64,000 nt of DNA, taken from positions 16,170 to 80,169 of the forward strand of contig NZ_RXYK01000010.1 of the NCBI RefSeq assembly GCF_003968655.1. Direction: 5' to 3'. The position numbers were made by a program, and so were the translations under genes. The notes beneath the pieces are model-generated. The model was not told the DNA's origin. It did not search any database and saw only the letters and a list, made by a program, of their open reading frames with translations. Origin of the DNA: Chlorobium phaeovibrioides (GTDB lineage Bacteria; Bacteroidota; Chlorobiia; Chlorobiales; Chlorobiaceae). Below, piece by piece: positions 47,537-56,208 of this stretch; the first letter of the stretch is position 1; every line of letters begins with the position of its first letter.

Positions 47537-48393
47537 ACATTCTTGTGACAGGCAGCAATGGCCAGCTTGGCCGTGAGCTTCAGGAGCTTTCCCGCCTGCT
47601 TCCTGCGCATCGTTTCTTCTTTCATGACTTGCAGGAGCTTGATATAACAGAGAGTTCGGCTGTCATGTCGGCTGTTGCCAGGTGCCAGCCCTCGGTGCTC
47701 ATCAATGCGGCTGCATATACTGCAGTTGACAGGGCGGAGAGGGATCCTGAATCAGCATTCCGTGTCAACCGCAACGGTGCCGGTGTTCTTGCCTCCGCCT
47801 GTAGGGAGGCCGGAGTACTCCTGCTTCATGTCTCTACCGACTATGTGTTTGACGGAAACCGGCCGACACCCTACCGTGAAAGCGATTCCCCCTCACCTTC
47901 AAGCGTCTATGGCCGTTCAAAGCTTCAGGGGGAGCAGTTGATTGGTGAAATCGACCCTTCCCACATCATTGTGCGTACCTCCTGGCTCTACTCCCCTTAT
48001 GGTGCCAATTTTGTGAAAACCATGCTGCGTCTCGGGGCTGAAAAGAGCGAGCTGCAGGTGGTGTTCGACCAGACCGGTACGCCGACCTCTGCGGCTGACC
48101 TTGCAGGAGCCCTTCTGGAGATTGCAGGTCACCACGACCCTTCCCGTCATTATCGCCAGACCTATCATTACAGCAATGAGGGAACCGCTTCATGGTATGA
48201 TTTTGCATGTGCCGTGATGGAGCTCTCGGGGCTGGAGTGCCGCATCCTGCCTGTTGACAGTTCCTGTTACCCTCAGGAGGCGCCCAGACCATCCTACAGC
48301 GTGCTTGACAAGAGTGCCATCAAGAGGGACTGGGGCATCCGGATTCCTTACTGGCGCGACTCGCTTGCAGCAATGCTCAGCAACCAATCCTAA
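47533..48393 (+). CDS. rfbD: dTDP-4-dehydrorhamnose reductase
   Basis: A 286-residue extended SDR performing the last step to dTDP-L-rhamnose. It has GSNGQLGREL for NADPH, NAAAYTAVDRAE, STDYVFDG and Tyr-x3-Lys in YGRSKLQGE. The ATGA overlap with rfbC indicates translational coupling. Confidence 0.96.
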   Translation: MNILVTGSNGQLGRELQELSRLLPAHRFFFHDLQELDITESSAVMSAVARCQPSVLINAAAYTAVDRAERDPESAFRVNRNGAGVLASACREAGVLLLHVSTDYVFDGNRPTPYRESDSPSPSSVYGRSKLQGEQLIGEIDPSHIIVRTSWLYSPYGANFVKTMLRLGAEKSELQVVFDQTGTPTSAADLAGALLEIAGHHDPSRHYRQTYHYSNEGTASWYDFACAVMELSGLECRILPVDSSCYPQEAPRPSYSVLDKSAIKRDWGIRIPYWRDSLAAMLSNQS

Positions 48394-48405
48394 CTGAAAA
48401 GAACC

Positions 48406-49458
48406 ATGCATCTGCTTGTTACCGGTGGAGCCGGCTTTATTGGATCACATGTCATCCGTCATTTTCTCGGGGCTCATGGCGACTGCCGGGTGACCAACCT
48501 CGACAGCCTTACCTATGCGGGCAACCTTGCCAATCTTCGTGATGTTGAGGATGATGACCGGTACCGTTTTGTCAGGGGCGACATTACCGACGGGGAGTTT
48601 CTTATGCAGCTGTTTGCCGAAACCCGTTTTGACGGGGTGATTCATCTGGCAGCCGAATCGCATGTAGACCGCTCCATTGCCAATCCGACAGCGTTTGTCC
48701 AGACCAATGTGCTTGGCACGGTGAATCTGCTCAATGCAGCCAAGGCCTCCTGGGAGAAAGACTTTTCCGGTCGTCTGTTTTACCATGTGTCCACCGACGA
48801 GGTCTATGGTTCCCTTCCTGCCGGAGACGGGCTTTTCACTGAAGAGAGCCCCTATGATCCGCACAGTCCCTATTCAGCCTCAAAAGCCTCTTCGGACCAT
48901 TGTGTAAGGGCCTATCACGACACCTACGGTCTGCCGGTGGTCATCAGTAATTGCTCGAACAATTACGGGCCGTTCCAGTTCCCTGAAAAGCTCATCCCGC
49001 TGTTCATCAACAATATTCAGCTCGGAAAGCCGCTGCCGCTCTACGGGAAGGGGGAGAATGTCCGTGACTGGCTCTGGGTTGAAGACCATGCACGGGCCAT
49101 TGACACCATTTACCATCATGGGACGATTGGCGAAACCTACAATATCGGAGGCCATAATGAGTGGAGCAACATCAGTCTTGTCCGTCTGCTCTGCCGTATC
49201 ATGGATGAGCGGCTCGGTCGGGATGAGGGTTCCTCCGAGAAACTGATTTCGTTTGTCACTGATCGTGCTGGACATGACCTTCGCTATGCAATTGACGCTT
49301 CAAAGCTGAAGCGCGAGCTGGGCTGGGTCCCCTCGATTACTTTTGAAGAGGGTATCAGAGAGACGGTTGACTGGTATCTTTCAAACGGAGAATGGCTTGA
49401 GGAGGTGACTTCAGGAGCCTATCAGGATTATTATGATGCCCATTACGGGAAACGATGA
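48406..49458 (+). CDS. rfbB: dTDP-glucose 4,6-dehydratase
   Basis: A 350-residue extended SDR converting dTDP-glucose to dTDP-4-keto-6-deoxyglucose. It has GGAGFIGSHV, HLAAESHVDRSI, HVSTDEVYGSL, YSASKASSD with catalytic Tyr and Lys, and CSNNYGPFQFPEKLIPL. It follows rfbD by 12 bases; with rfbA/C/D it completes the dTDP-rhamnose pathway. Confidence 0.96.
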   Translation: MHLLVTGGAGFIGSHVIRHFLGAHGDCRVTNLDSLTYAGNLANLRDVEDDDRYRFVRGDITDGEFLMQLFAETRFDGVIHLAAESHVDRSIANPTAFVQTNVLGTVNLLNAAKASWEKDFSGRLFYHVSTDEVYGSLPAGDGLFTEESPYDPHSPYSASKASSDHCVRAYHDTYGLPVVISNCSNNYGPFQFPEKLIPLFINNIQLGKPLPLYGKGENVRDWLWVEDHARAIDTIYHHGTIGETYNIGGHNEWSNISLVRLLCRIMDERLGRDEGSSEKLISFVTDRAGHDLRYAIDASKLKRELGWVPSITFEEGIRETVDWYLSNGEWLEEVTSGAYQDYYDAHYGKR

Positions 49459-49476
49459 AATTCTAAACGGATTCGT

Positions 49477-50445
49477 ATGAACATTCTTGTCATCGGCGGG
49501 GCGGGCTACATCGGCAGCCATGTTGTGCGCGAGTTTCTTGACCGGGGCTACGGGGTGACGGTTTTTGACAATCTGCGGACAGGGTTGAGGGAGAACCTGT
49601 TCAGTGAGGCCCGTTTTGTTCATGGCGACATTCTCCACTCCAGGCAGCTCAGAGATGTTATGGCCGGGGGTTTTGACGGGTGCGTCCATCTGGCGGCCCT
49701 GAAGGCGGCGGGTCAGTCCATGCTGCAGCCGGAAGCCTATGCGGAGGCCAATCTGAAGGGAACTATCAATATTCTCAATCAGGCCTCAATGGCCGGCATC
49801 CGGGCGCTTGTTTTTTCATCGTCGGCGGCGGTGTACGGGAGTCCGCAGTATCTGCCCATTGACGAGGAGCATCCGAAGGAGCCGGAGAATTTCTATGGCT
49901 TCACCAAGCTGGAGATTGAGCGGCTGCTTGATTGGTTCGACCGGCTTCGGGGGCTTCGCTATGGGGCGATCCGCTATTTCAATGCCGCCGGGTATGATAC
50001 CCGCGGTCGTATCGGAGGTCTGGAGATGAACCCCGAGAACCTGCTGCCTATCGTGATGGAAGTGGCATCGGGGATGCGGGAGAAGCTCTCTGTTTTCGGT
50101 GACGATTATCCAACGAGGGATGGAAGCTGCATCCGCGATTATGTCCATGTCAGTGATCTGGCTGCTGCCCATGTCAAGGCGTTCGAGTACATGCGTGAGC
50201 ATGACCGGAGCCTCTCGGTGAATCTGGGCAGCGAAACGGGTGTTTCGGTACTGGAGATGGTTGACCGGGTCCGTGCCCTTACCGGAAAACCGGTGCCTGC
50301 AGTGATGACAGGCCGGCGGGCGGGTGATCCTGCCGAGCTTGTTGCCTCATCGTCCCGTGCCCGGGAATTGCTGGGCTGGGAGCCTTCGTTCAGCGATCTT
50401 GACACTCTGATTTCGTCAACATGGAAAATGTACCAGCGCCAATGA
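49477..50445 (+). CDS. galE: UDP-glucose 4-epimerase (GalE-type)
   Basis: A 322-residue NAD-dependent extended SDR. The motifs GGAGYIGSHVVREFLDRGY, FDNLRTG, SSAAVYGSPQ, Tyr-x3-Lys in YGFTKLE, RYFNAAGYD and RDYVHVSDLA match GalE. It supplies UDP-galactose (or the 2-acetamido forms) for envelope polysaccharide. It follows rfbB by 18 bases, and its stop overlaps the preferred manC start. Confidence 0.9.
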   Translation: MNILVIGGAGYIGSHVVREFLDRGYGVTVFDNLRTGLRENLFSEARFVHGDILHSRQLRDVMAGGFDGCVHLAALKAAGQSMLQPEAYAEANLKGTINILNQASMAGIRALVFSSSAAVYGSPQYLPIDEEHPKEPENFYGFTKLEIERLLDWFDRLRGLRYGAIRYFNAAGYDTRGRIGGLEMNPENLLPIVMEVASGMREKLSVFGDDYPTRDGSCIRDYVHVSDLAAAHVKAFEYMREHDRSLSVNLGSETGVSVLEMVDRVRALTGKPVPAVMTGRRAGDPAELVASSSRARELLGWEPSFSDLDTLISSTWKMYQRQ

Positions 50446-51857
50446 TCATTCCTGTCATACTGAGCGGCGGTTCGGGTTCACGGCTCTGGCCGCTTTCACG
50501 GGCCCTCTACCCGAAACAGCTGCTGCCTCTCTGCGGAGAGAATACCATGCTTCAGGATACCGCTCTGCGCCTGAAGGAGCTTCCCGATGTGGGACCGCTC
50601 TACTGTGTCTGCAATGAGAGCCACCGTTTTCTGGTTGCAGAGCAGCTTCGTGAAACCGGTGTGGAGATGGGGGGGATCATTCTGGAGCCTTCGGGCCGCA
50701 ATACCGCTCCAGCAGCCGCTGTTGCAGCTCTTCTCGTTCAGCAGCAGCATCCCGGAGCGGTGATGCTGATTCTGCCGGCAGATCATGTCATTCCCGATAC
50801 CCAGGCTTTTGCAGCGGCAGTTGCCGCTGGACTTCCTGTTGCAGGTGAGGGGGGAATGGTCACCTTCGGTATTGTTCCTACTGCACCTGAAACCGGTTAT
50901 GGGTATATCAAGGCTTCACGGGAGGGGAGCAGTGGGGGTGAGGCACTTCCCGTGCTTCGGTTTGTTGAGAAACCTGACAGAAAGACAGCGGAGGGTTACC
51001 TTGCATCGGGAGGCTACTTCTGGAACAGTGGTATCTTTCTGTTCAGTGTCCGCACGCTGATTGATGAACTGGTCCGGTACGCTCCCGCCATTCTTCATGC
51101 CTGCAGGGAGGCAATTGCAGGAGCTGCCAGAGATCTGGACTTTCTTCGTCTTGATCCTGAATCATTCCGGGCGTCTCCCTCCGATTCGATTGATTATGCC
51201 CTCATGGAGAAGACCGACAGGGCGTTTGTTGTTCCTCTTGATGCGGGATGGAGTGATGTGGGGGCATGGTCGGCTCTCTGGAATTTTCATGCCCGTGACG
51301 GGCAGGGCAATGTCAAACGGGGAGATGTGCTGCTGCATGATGTGACCAACAGTTATGTTCATGCGTCCAGCCGGCTGGTTGCGGCGATTGGTCTTGAGAG
51401 TCATATCATTGTTGAAACTGCTGACGCCGTTCTGGTTGCTTCACAGGACAGGGTGCAGGATGTCAAGCTGCTTGTTGAGGAGCTGAACCGTCGCGAGAGG
51501 GACGAAGCCGCCATTCACAGGCGTGTGTTCAGGCCGTGGGGCAGCTATGAAACTGTAGACAGTGGTGAGCATTTCAAAGTCAAGCGCATAACGGTCAACC
51601 CCGGGGCGGCGCTTTCGTTGCAGAAGCATGAGCATCGGGCTGAGCACTGGGTTGTTGTGCATGGAACCGCGTTGATTACTGTCGAGAAGAGCGAGATAAC
51701 CCTGACTGCAGACCAGTCCACCTATATCCCTGTGGGAGCGCTTCACAGGCTGGAAAATCCGACTGACCGCCCTTTGGACATTATTGAGGTCCAGACCGGC
51801 CAGTATCTTGGTGAGGATGACATCATCCGTTTTGATGACCGTTACGGGCGGGGGTAG
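50442..51857 (+). CDS. manC: Mannose-1-phosphate guanylyltransferase / mannose-6-phosphate isomerase (type II)
   Basis: A bifunctional 471-residue enzyme. The N-terminal nucleotidyltransferase has LSGGSGSRLWPLSR, LEPSGRNTAPA and RFVEKPD and makes GDP-mannose. The C-terminal cupin (from about 370: RPWGSYE, NPGAALSLQKHEHRAEHWVV) is the type II phosphomannose isomerase. ATG 50442 forms an ATGA overlap with the galE stop; in-frame ATG 50421 (7 residues longer) is the alternative. Neither has a clear Shine-Dalgarno sequence. It ends the sugar-nucleotide operon. Confidence 0.93.
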   Translation: MIIPVILSGGSGSRLWPLSRALYPKQLLPLCGENTMLQDTALRLKELPDVGPLYCVCNESHRFLVAEQLRETGVEMGGIILEPSGRNTAPAAAVAALLVQQQHPGAVMLILPADHVIPDTQAFAAAVAAGLPVAGEGGMVTFGIVPTAPETGYGYIKASREGSSGGEALPVLRFVEKPDRKTAEGYLASGGYFWNSGIFLFSVRTLIDELVRYAPAILHACREAIAGAARDLDFLRLDPESFRASPSDSIDYALMEKTDRAFVVPLDAGWSDVGAWSALWNFHARDGQGNVKRGDVLLHDVTNSYVHASSRLVAAIGLESHIIVETADAVLVASQDRVQDVKLLVEELNRRERDEAAIHRRVFRPWGSYETVDSGEHFKVKRITVNPGAALSLQKHEHRAEHWVVVHGTALITVEKSEITLTADQSTYIPVGALHRLENPTDRPLDIIEVQTGQYLGEDDIIRFDDRYGRG

Positions 51858-51957
51858 TTGCTTGCCTGCACGCTGAAACTTTGAGGGGAGCCGTGAAAGT
51901 GCTAAATTCAGCTCCCAAGGACTCTCTTTGCGCGTGAACCAAAACCATGACTGCACT

Positions 51958-52185
51958 ATGGCTGAAGAAATGAAGAACCCTTTTCAGGAAAACGAACCGG
52001 TTCAGGAACCGGGACCGGATGTTGTCAAAGGTGATCTCGGAACCATTATTGTTGGTGTCGCCACTCTTCTGGACAGCGCAATCGCTCCGATGGGCAAGGT
52101 TGTTGCACAGGCTCTTGACGCCATGACGGTTGTTGCACAACAGATTCTTGATGGAGTGTCCACAACCCTTGGCGAGAAAAAGTAA
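51958..52185 (+). CDS. Small acidic amphipathic protein, possibly chlorosome-envelope-like
   Basis: A 75-residue protein (MAEEMKNPFQENEPV...). The N-terminus is disordered and Pro/Glu-rich. It is followed by about 50 residues of Val/Ala-rich amphipathic helix (GTIIVGVATLLDSAIAPMGK, ALDAMTVVAQQILDGVSTTL) and ends GEKK. Size, composition and the repeated short helices resemble, from memory, the CsmB/CsmF group of chlorosome envelope proteins, but this is not proven. The start is uncertain: TTG 51928 has AAGGA 6 bases upstream, whereas ATG 51958 has no such site. A strong terminator follows, so it is the last gene of its transcript or stands alone. Confidence 0.65.
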   Translation: MAEEMKNPFQENEPVQEPGPDVVKGDLGTIIVGVATLLDSAIAPMGKVVAQALDAMTVVAQQILDGVSTTLGEKK

Positions 52186-52235
52186 CCCGTTTCGTTCCTT
52201 CCTTCTGTTATCAGGGCTCATCAGACAGATGTTTT

Positions 52236-52283
52236 CAGGCAGGCCTTTTCCGCAGGGGGGAAGGTCCTGCCTGTACTGTTTTT
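52236..52283 (+). terminator. Intrinsic terminator after the small helical protein
   Basis: CAGGCAGG (52236-52243) with CCTGCCTG (52266-52273), extended inward by CCTTTTCC against GGGGAAGG, followed by TACTGTTTTT. Confidence 0.85.
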
Positions 52284-52297
52284 ACGGCTGATTCTCT

Positions 52298-52303
52298 TAT
52301 ATT
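52298..52303 (+). promoter_or_regulatory. Candidate -10 box of ileS
   Basis: TATATTGATTTTTTT 46 bases upstream of the ileS ATG and just after the preceding terminator, where a promoter is needed. Confidence 0.4.
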
Positions 52304-52348
52304 GATTTTTTTTGCCGCCTGCCGGTACACTGACCCCGAACGATTTTC

Positions 52349-55300
52349 ATGACCATGGCCGATAAATTTGCCGAGTATCCACAAAATGTCCCTTACAGTG
52401 AGGTTGAGGCTGAAGTGCTCTCTTACTGGAATGAGCGCGGAATCTTTCATAAAAGCCTGGAGGAAAAACCTGCCGACCGGGTTTTTTCCTTTTATGAAGG
52501 GCCACCAACTGTCAATGGTAAACCGGGGGTTCATCATGTCTTCAGCCGTACCATCAAAGATGCCGTGTGCCGTTACCGGACCATGCAGGGTTACCGTGTG
52601 CCGCGCAAGGCAGGCTGGGATACCCATGGCCTTCCTGTAGAAATATCCGTCGAGAAGAAACTCGGCTTGAAAAACAAGGCCCAGGTTGAAGAGTATGGAG
52701 AGGAACTCTTCAATACCGAGGCCCGTTCGCTGGTCTATCACCATATTGACGACAATCGTGAAGGGTGGGGCAAGCTGACCGAGCGCATGGGATACTGGGT
52801 TGATATGGATCATCCCTACATCACCTGCGAAAACAATTATATCGAATCGGTCTGGTGGGCGCTCAAAACCATTTTCGACAAAGGGCTCATCTACAAGGAT
52901 TACAAGATTGTTCCCCAGGATCCGAAGTCCGAGACGGTGCTGAGTTCGCATGAGCTGGCGCTTGGCTATAAAGAGGTGAAGGATCCGAGTGTTTATGTGA
53001 AGTTCAGGGTGAAGGGGTCGGAAGAGTCTTTCCTTGTGTGGACGACGACGCCGTGGACACTGATTTCCAATGTTGCCCTTAGCGTGGGTGCCGATATTGA
53101 TTATGTCCGGGTACGCAATTCCCTTACCGGTGAACTGCTTATTCTTGCCGAGTCCTGTCTGCAGGTGCTTGTGGAGAAGGATGAAGAGGGGAACTCCCTC
53201 TGGGAAGTTGAAGAGCGCATGAAAGGCAGCTCGCTTGAAGGACTTGAATACGAGCCGATTCTGCCATACACGGAACCGGCAAAAAAATGCTGGTTTGTTG
53301 CCCCCGGCTCTTTTGTGACGACGGGCGATGGAACAGGCATTGTCCATATAGCTCCTGCGTTTGGTGCTGACGACTATGAGCTTGCAAAACAGTACGATCT
53401 TCCGATGCTCCAGCCTGTCGGTCGCAACGGCTGTTTTACGGCTGAAGTGCCCGCGTACGAAGGAATGTTTTTCAAGGATACCGATCCCCTCATCATCAGA
53501 AGGCTCAAAGAGGAGGGGAAGCTCTACCGCAAGGAGACCATCACCCATACCTATCCCTTTTCGTGGCGCTATGATGTCCCTGTCATCTACTATGCCCGTG
53601 AGTCGTGGTATATCAGGACAACAGATATTGCTCCAAGGATGGTTGAGCTCAATAAAACGATCAACTGGTGCCCTCCGGAAATTGGTTCTGGCCGTTTCGG
53701 CAACTGGCTTGAGGAGAACAAGGACTGGGCTTTGTCGCGTGAACGGTTCTGGGGTTCACCTCTCCCTCTATGGGTGGCTGAAGATTTTGCCATAGGGGAC
53801 GATGCTTCATCAGGAAAGGTGTTTGCGGTCGGTTCCGTTGCCGAGCTGCGGGAAGGGTTCATTGACATTGACTCTGAGCGGTGGGTGCTTGGTGAGGCGC
53901 TTGACCGGGGCCTTGTGGAGCTTGATCTGCACAAGCCCTTTGTTGACCGCATCTACTTCATCCGTGACGGAGTCCGTTTCAGGCGCACGCCCGAGCTGAT
54001 CGATGTCTGGTTCGATAGCGGTTCCATGCCGTTTGCCCAGCTCCATTACCCTTTTGAAAACAAGGAGCTGTTCCACCGCACTTTCCCTGCCGATTTCATT
54101 GCCGAGGGGGTTGACCAGACCCGTGGATGGTTCTATACCCTTCATGCGGTGGCTTCGCTGTTGTTTGACACGGTCGCTTACAGAAATCTTGTTGTCAACG
54201 GACATATTCTCGACAAAAACGGCCAGAAGATGTCGAAGTCAAAGGGCAATGTTGTTGATCCCTTTGAGACCATGGATCGCTATGGTGCAGACGCCATCCG
54301 CTGGTACCTCATGGTTGCAAGCCCTCCCTGGCGCCCGAAGTCGTTCAATACTGATGAGATTGAAGAGGAGCAGCGGAAGTTTTTCAGGGCCTATATCAAC
54401 AGCTACAACTTTTTTGTGCTCTATGCCAATGTTGACGGCTTTACCGGCCTGGAACCGGCAGTGGAGCTTGGGGAGCGCAGCGGGCTCGACCGCTGGGTGC
54501 TTTCCAGCCTGAATACGCTTGTGGGTTCTGTGCATCTGTCTATGGAACGGTATGATCTGACCGGTGCGGCCCGCCTCATCAACGATTTTATTGTCGACGA
54601 TCTTTCAAACTGGTATATCCGCCGTTCACGCAAACGGTTCTGGAAGAGCGATATGGGTGCCGATAAGCTTGCTGCCTATCAGTCACTGTTCAGCTGTCTG
54701 GAGACGCTGGCAAAGCTCCTTGCCCCGTTCACTCCATTCCTTGCTGAGCGGCTCTACCTGAACCTGAACGCCCGGAGGCGGGAGGGGTCGAGAGAGTCGG
54801 TCCATCTTGCCGATTTTCCGCTGGCTGATGCCGAAGCGGTTGACCGCCCGCTGGAAGAGCGCATGAAAAAAGCACAGATCATCACCTCGCTGGTACGCAC
54901 CATGCGTGAACGGGCATCCATCAAAGTACGCCAGCCGCTGCAGCGGATTCTTCTCTCTGTAGACAATGGAGAAGAGCGCGAGCAGTACAGGCTTGTGGCC
55001 GACATCATCATGGAGGAGGTCAATGTCCGGAAGATCGAGTACATCGAGGATGAAGGGTCGGTGATCAGCAAAAAAGTGAAGCCCAATTTCAAGACCCTCG
55101 GACCACGATTCGGCAAAGACATGAAGGCTCTTGGTGAAAGGGTGCGGAGCATGAGCCACAAACAGATAGCGCTGCTTGAAAAAGAGGGTGTCATTTCCCT
55201 GGAGTGCGACGGAAAGCAGTTTGAGATTCAGCGGGGAGATGTTGAAATTCTGCATGAGGATATCGAGGGGTGGCTTGTCGCCTCTGACGAGGCCCATGGA

Positions 55301-55606
55301 ATCATGGTAGCCCTGGACACTGAAATGACTGAAGAGCTTGCCATGCTTGGCCTTTCCAGAGAGCTTGTCAGCAGGATACAGACCCTGCGTAAAGAGAGTG
55401 GGCTGGAAATAACCGACCGGATAGTGCTCTCTGTGGAGGGAAGTGACAAACTTCTCGACGCAGTCAAGAAAAATGATGTGTATATTAAAGATGAGACGCT
55501 TGCTACTGAACTTCGGCTTTCGGCAATTGCTCCAGAGGCGGTTGCCCCGGAGAAGGGCGAGATGGTGAACGGTGAGCCCTGCCGATTGAGACTTGAAAAA
55601 TCCTGA
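52349..55606 (+). CDS. ileS: Isoleucine--tRNA ligase, type 2, with GXHH signature
   Basis: A 1085-residue class I synthetase of the longer, eukaryote-like type (IleRS2). The first class signature reads G60-V61-H62-H63 in [12 protein letters not shown] instead of HxGH, so the first His and the Gly positions are exchanged. The CP1 editing domain has [12 protein letters not shown] and [16 protein letters not shown]. The second signature KMSKSKGN is canonical, followed by the anticodon domain and a long C-terminal part. IleRS2 enzymes are known for mupirocin resistance, and GXHH variants for extreme resistance. It has its own promoter region after a terminator; it is the only ileS seen here. Confidence 0.96.
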   Translation: MTMADKFAEYPQNVPYSEVEAEVLSYWNERGIFHKSLEEKPADRVFSFYEGPPTVNGKPGVHHVFSRTIKDAVCRYRTMQGYRVPRKAGWDTHGLPVEISVEKKLGLKNKAQVEEYGEELFNTEARSLVYHHIDDNREGWGKLTERMGYWVDMDHPYITCENNYIESVWWALKTIFDKGLIYKDYKIVPQDPKSETVLSSHELALGYKEVKDPSVYVKFRVKGSEESFLVWTTTPWTLISNVALSVGADIDYVRVRNSLTGELLILAESCLQVLVEKDEEGNSLWEVEERMKGSSLEGLEYEPILPYTEPAKKCWFVAPGSFVTTGDGTGIVHIAPAFGADDYELAKQYDLPMLQPVGRNGCFTAEVPAYEGMFFKDTDPLIIRRLKEEGKLYRKETITHTYPFSWRYDVPVIYYARESWYIRTTDIAPRMVELNKTINWCPPEIGSGRFGNWLEENKDWALSRERFWGSPLPLWVAEDFAIGDDASSGKVFAVGSVAELREGFIDIDSERWVLGEALDRGLVELDLHKPFVDRIYFIRDGVRFRRTPELIDVWFDSGSMPFAQLHYPFENKELFHRTFPADFIAEGVDQTRGWFYTLHAVASLLFDTVAYRNLVVNGHILDKNGQKMSKSKGNVVDPFETMDRYGADAIRWYLMVASPPWRPKSFNTDEIEEEQRKFFRAYINSYNFFVLYANVDGFTGLEPAVELGERSGLDRWVLSSLNTLVGSVHLSMERYDLTGAARLINDFIVDDLSNWYIRRSRKRFWKSDMGADKLAAYQSLFSCLETLAKLLAPFTPFLAERLYLNLNARRREGSRESVHLADFPLADAEAVDRPLEERMKKAQIITSLVRTMRERASIKVRQPLQRILLSVDNGEEREQYRLVADIIMEEVNVRKIEYIEDEGSVISKKVKPNFKTLGPRFGKDMKALGERVRSMSHKQIALLEKEGVISLECDGKQFEIQRGDVEILHEDIEGWLVASDEAHGIMVALDTEMTEELAMLGLSRELVSRIQTLRKESGLEITDRIVLSVEGSDKLLDAVKKNDVYIKDETLATELRLSAIAPEAVAPEKGEMVNGEPCRLRLEKS

Positions 55607-55673
55607 TCAAAATGGTATTTTAAAGTTCTCATTTTTTTCGGTGTACTGTTAGAATCAGAAAATACTGAGTATT

Positions 55674-56111
55674 ATGGCCAGAAAAAGCAGCAGTGAGACA
55701 AAAAAAGAACAGGAGATTATTGAAACGCCGGCGCCTCTCAAGACCTATCTGAATGATGAGGAGCTTGAGCATTTTCGTCAGCTCCTTCTCAAACGGCGTG
55801 AAGAGGTTCTGCGGGATCTTGATATTCTGCGCTCTTCGCTGTCGGATGAAAATGTGGAGGATTCCATCAACTCCAACTATTCCATGCATATGGCTGACCA
55901 CGGCACGGAAACAATGGATCGTGAGCAGCGATTCATGTTCATTGCCCGTGATGAGAAATATATAGGCTATATCAATCAGGCGCTGGACCGCATCAGAAAC
56001 CGCACCTATGGAATCTGCATCAAGTCAGGCAAACCAATTCCCAAGAAAAGGCTTGAAGCTGTGCCACATACGGCTGTGCGTATTGAATTCAAGCAGGGCA
56101 ACAAGAAATAG
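55674..56111 (+). CDS. DksA/TraR family protein with degenerate zinc finger
   Basis: A 145-residue protein with the DksA layout: coiled-coil helices (LEHFRQLLLKRREEVLRDLD, AIDRIRNR-like QALDRIRNRTYG) and a C-terminal zinc-finger-like segment. DksA binds the RNA polymerase secondary channel and works with ppGpp. Here the finger GICIKSGKPIPKKRLEAVPH keeps one Cys of the usual four, so zinc binding is unlikely; Cys-poor DksA forms are known. The coiled-coil tip lacks an obvious DxxDxA. Starts 67 bases after ileS and ends before a strong terminator. Confidence 0.85.
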   Translation: MARKSSSETKKEQEIIETPAPLKTYLNDEELEHFRQLLLKRREEVLRDLDILRSSLSDENVEDSINSNYSMHMADHGTETMDREQRFMFIARDEKYIGYINQALDRIRNRTYGICIKSGKPIPKKRLEAVPHTAVRIEFKQGNKK

Positions 56112-56142
56112 CGGCTGGTTTTCCCCGGTTGCATCATACGAG

Positions 56143-56170
56143 AAAAGGCGCATCATCCGATGCGCCTTTT
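56143..56170. terminator. Bidirectional terminator between the DksA-like gene and purF
   Basis: A perfect 12-pair stem AAAAGGCGCATC (56143-56154) and GATGCGCCTTTT (56159-56170) with a four-base loop. T-runs are on both strands, so it serves both convergent genes. Confidence 0.92.
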
Positions 56171-56208
56171 CCTGTTTAGGGAAGGGGGTGACGGGACTTC
56201 TGCGGAAG

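Noticed and set aside
52235..53548. 437-codon open frame on the minus strand
   Set aside because: Antisense to the ileS N-terminal region and without recognisable domains.
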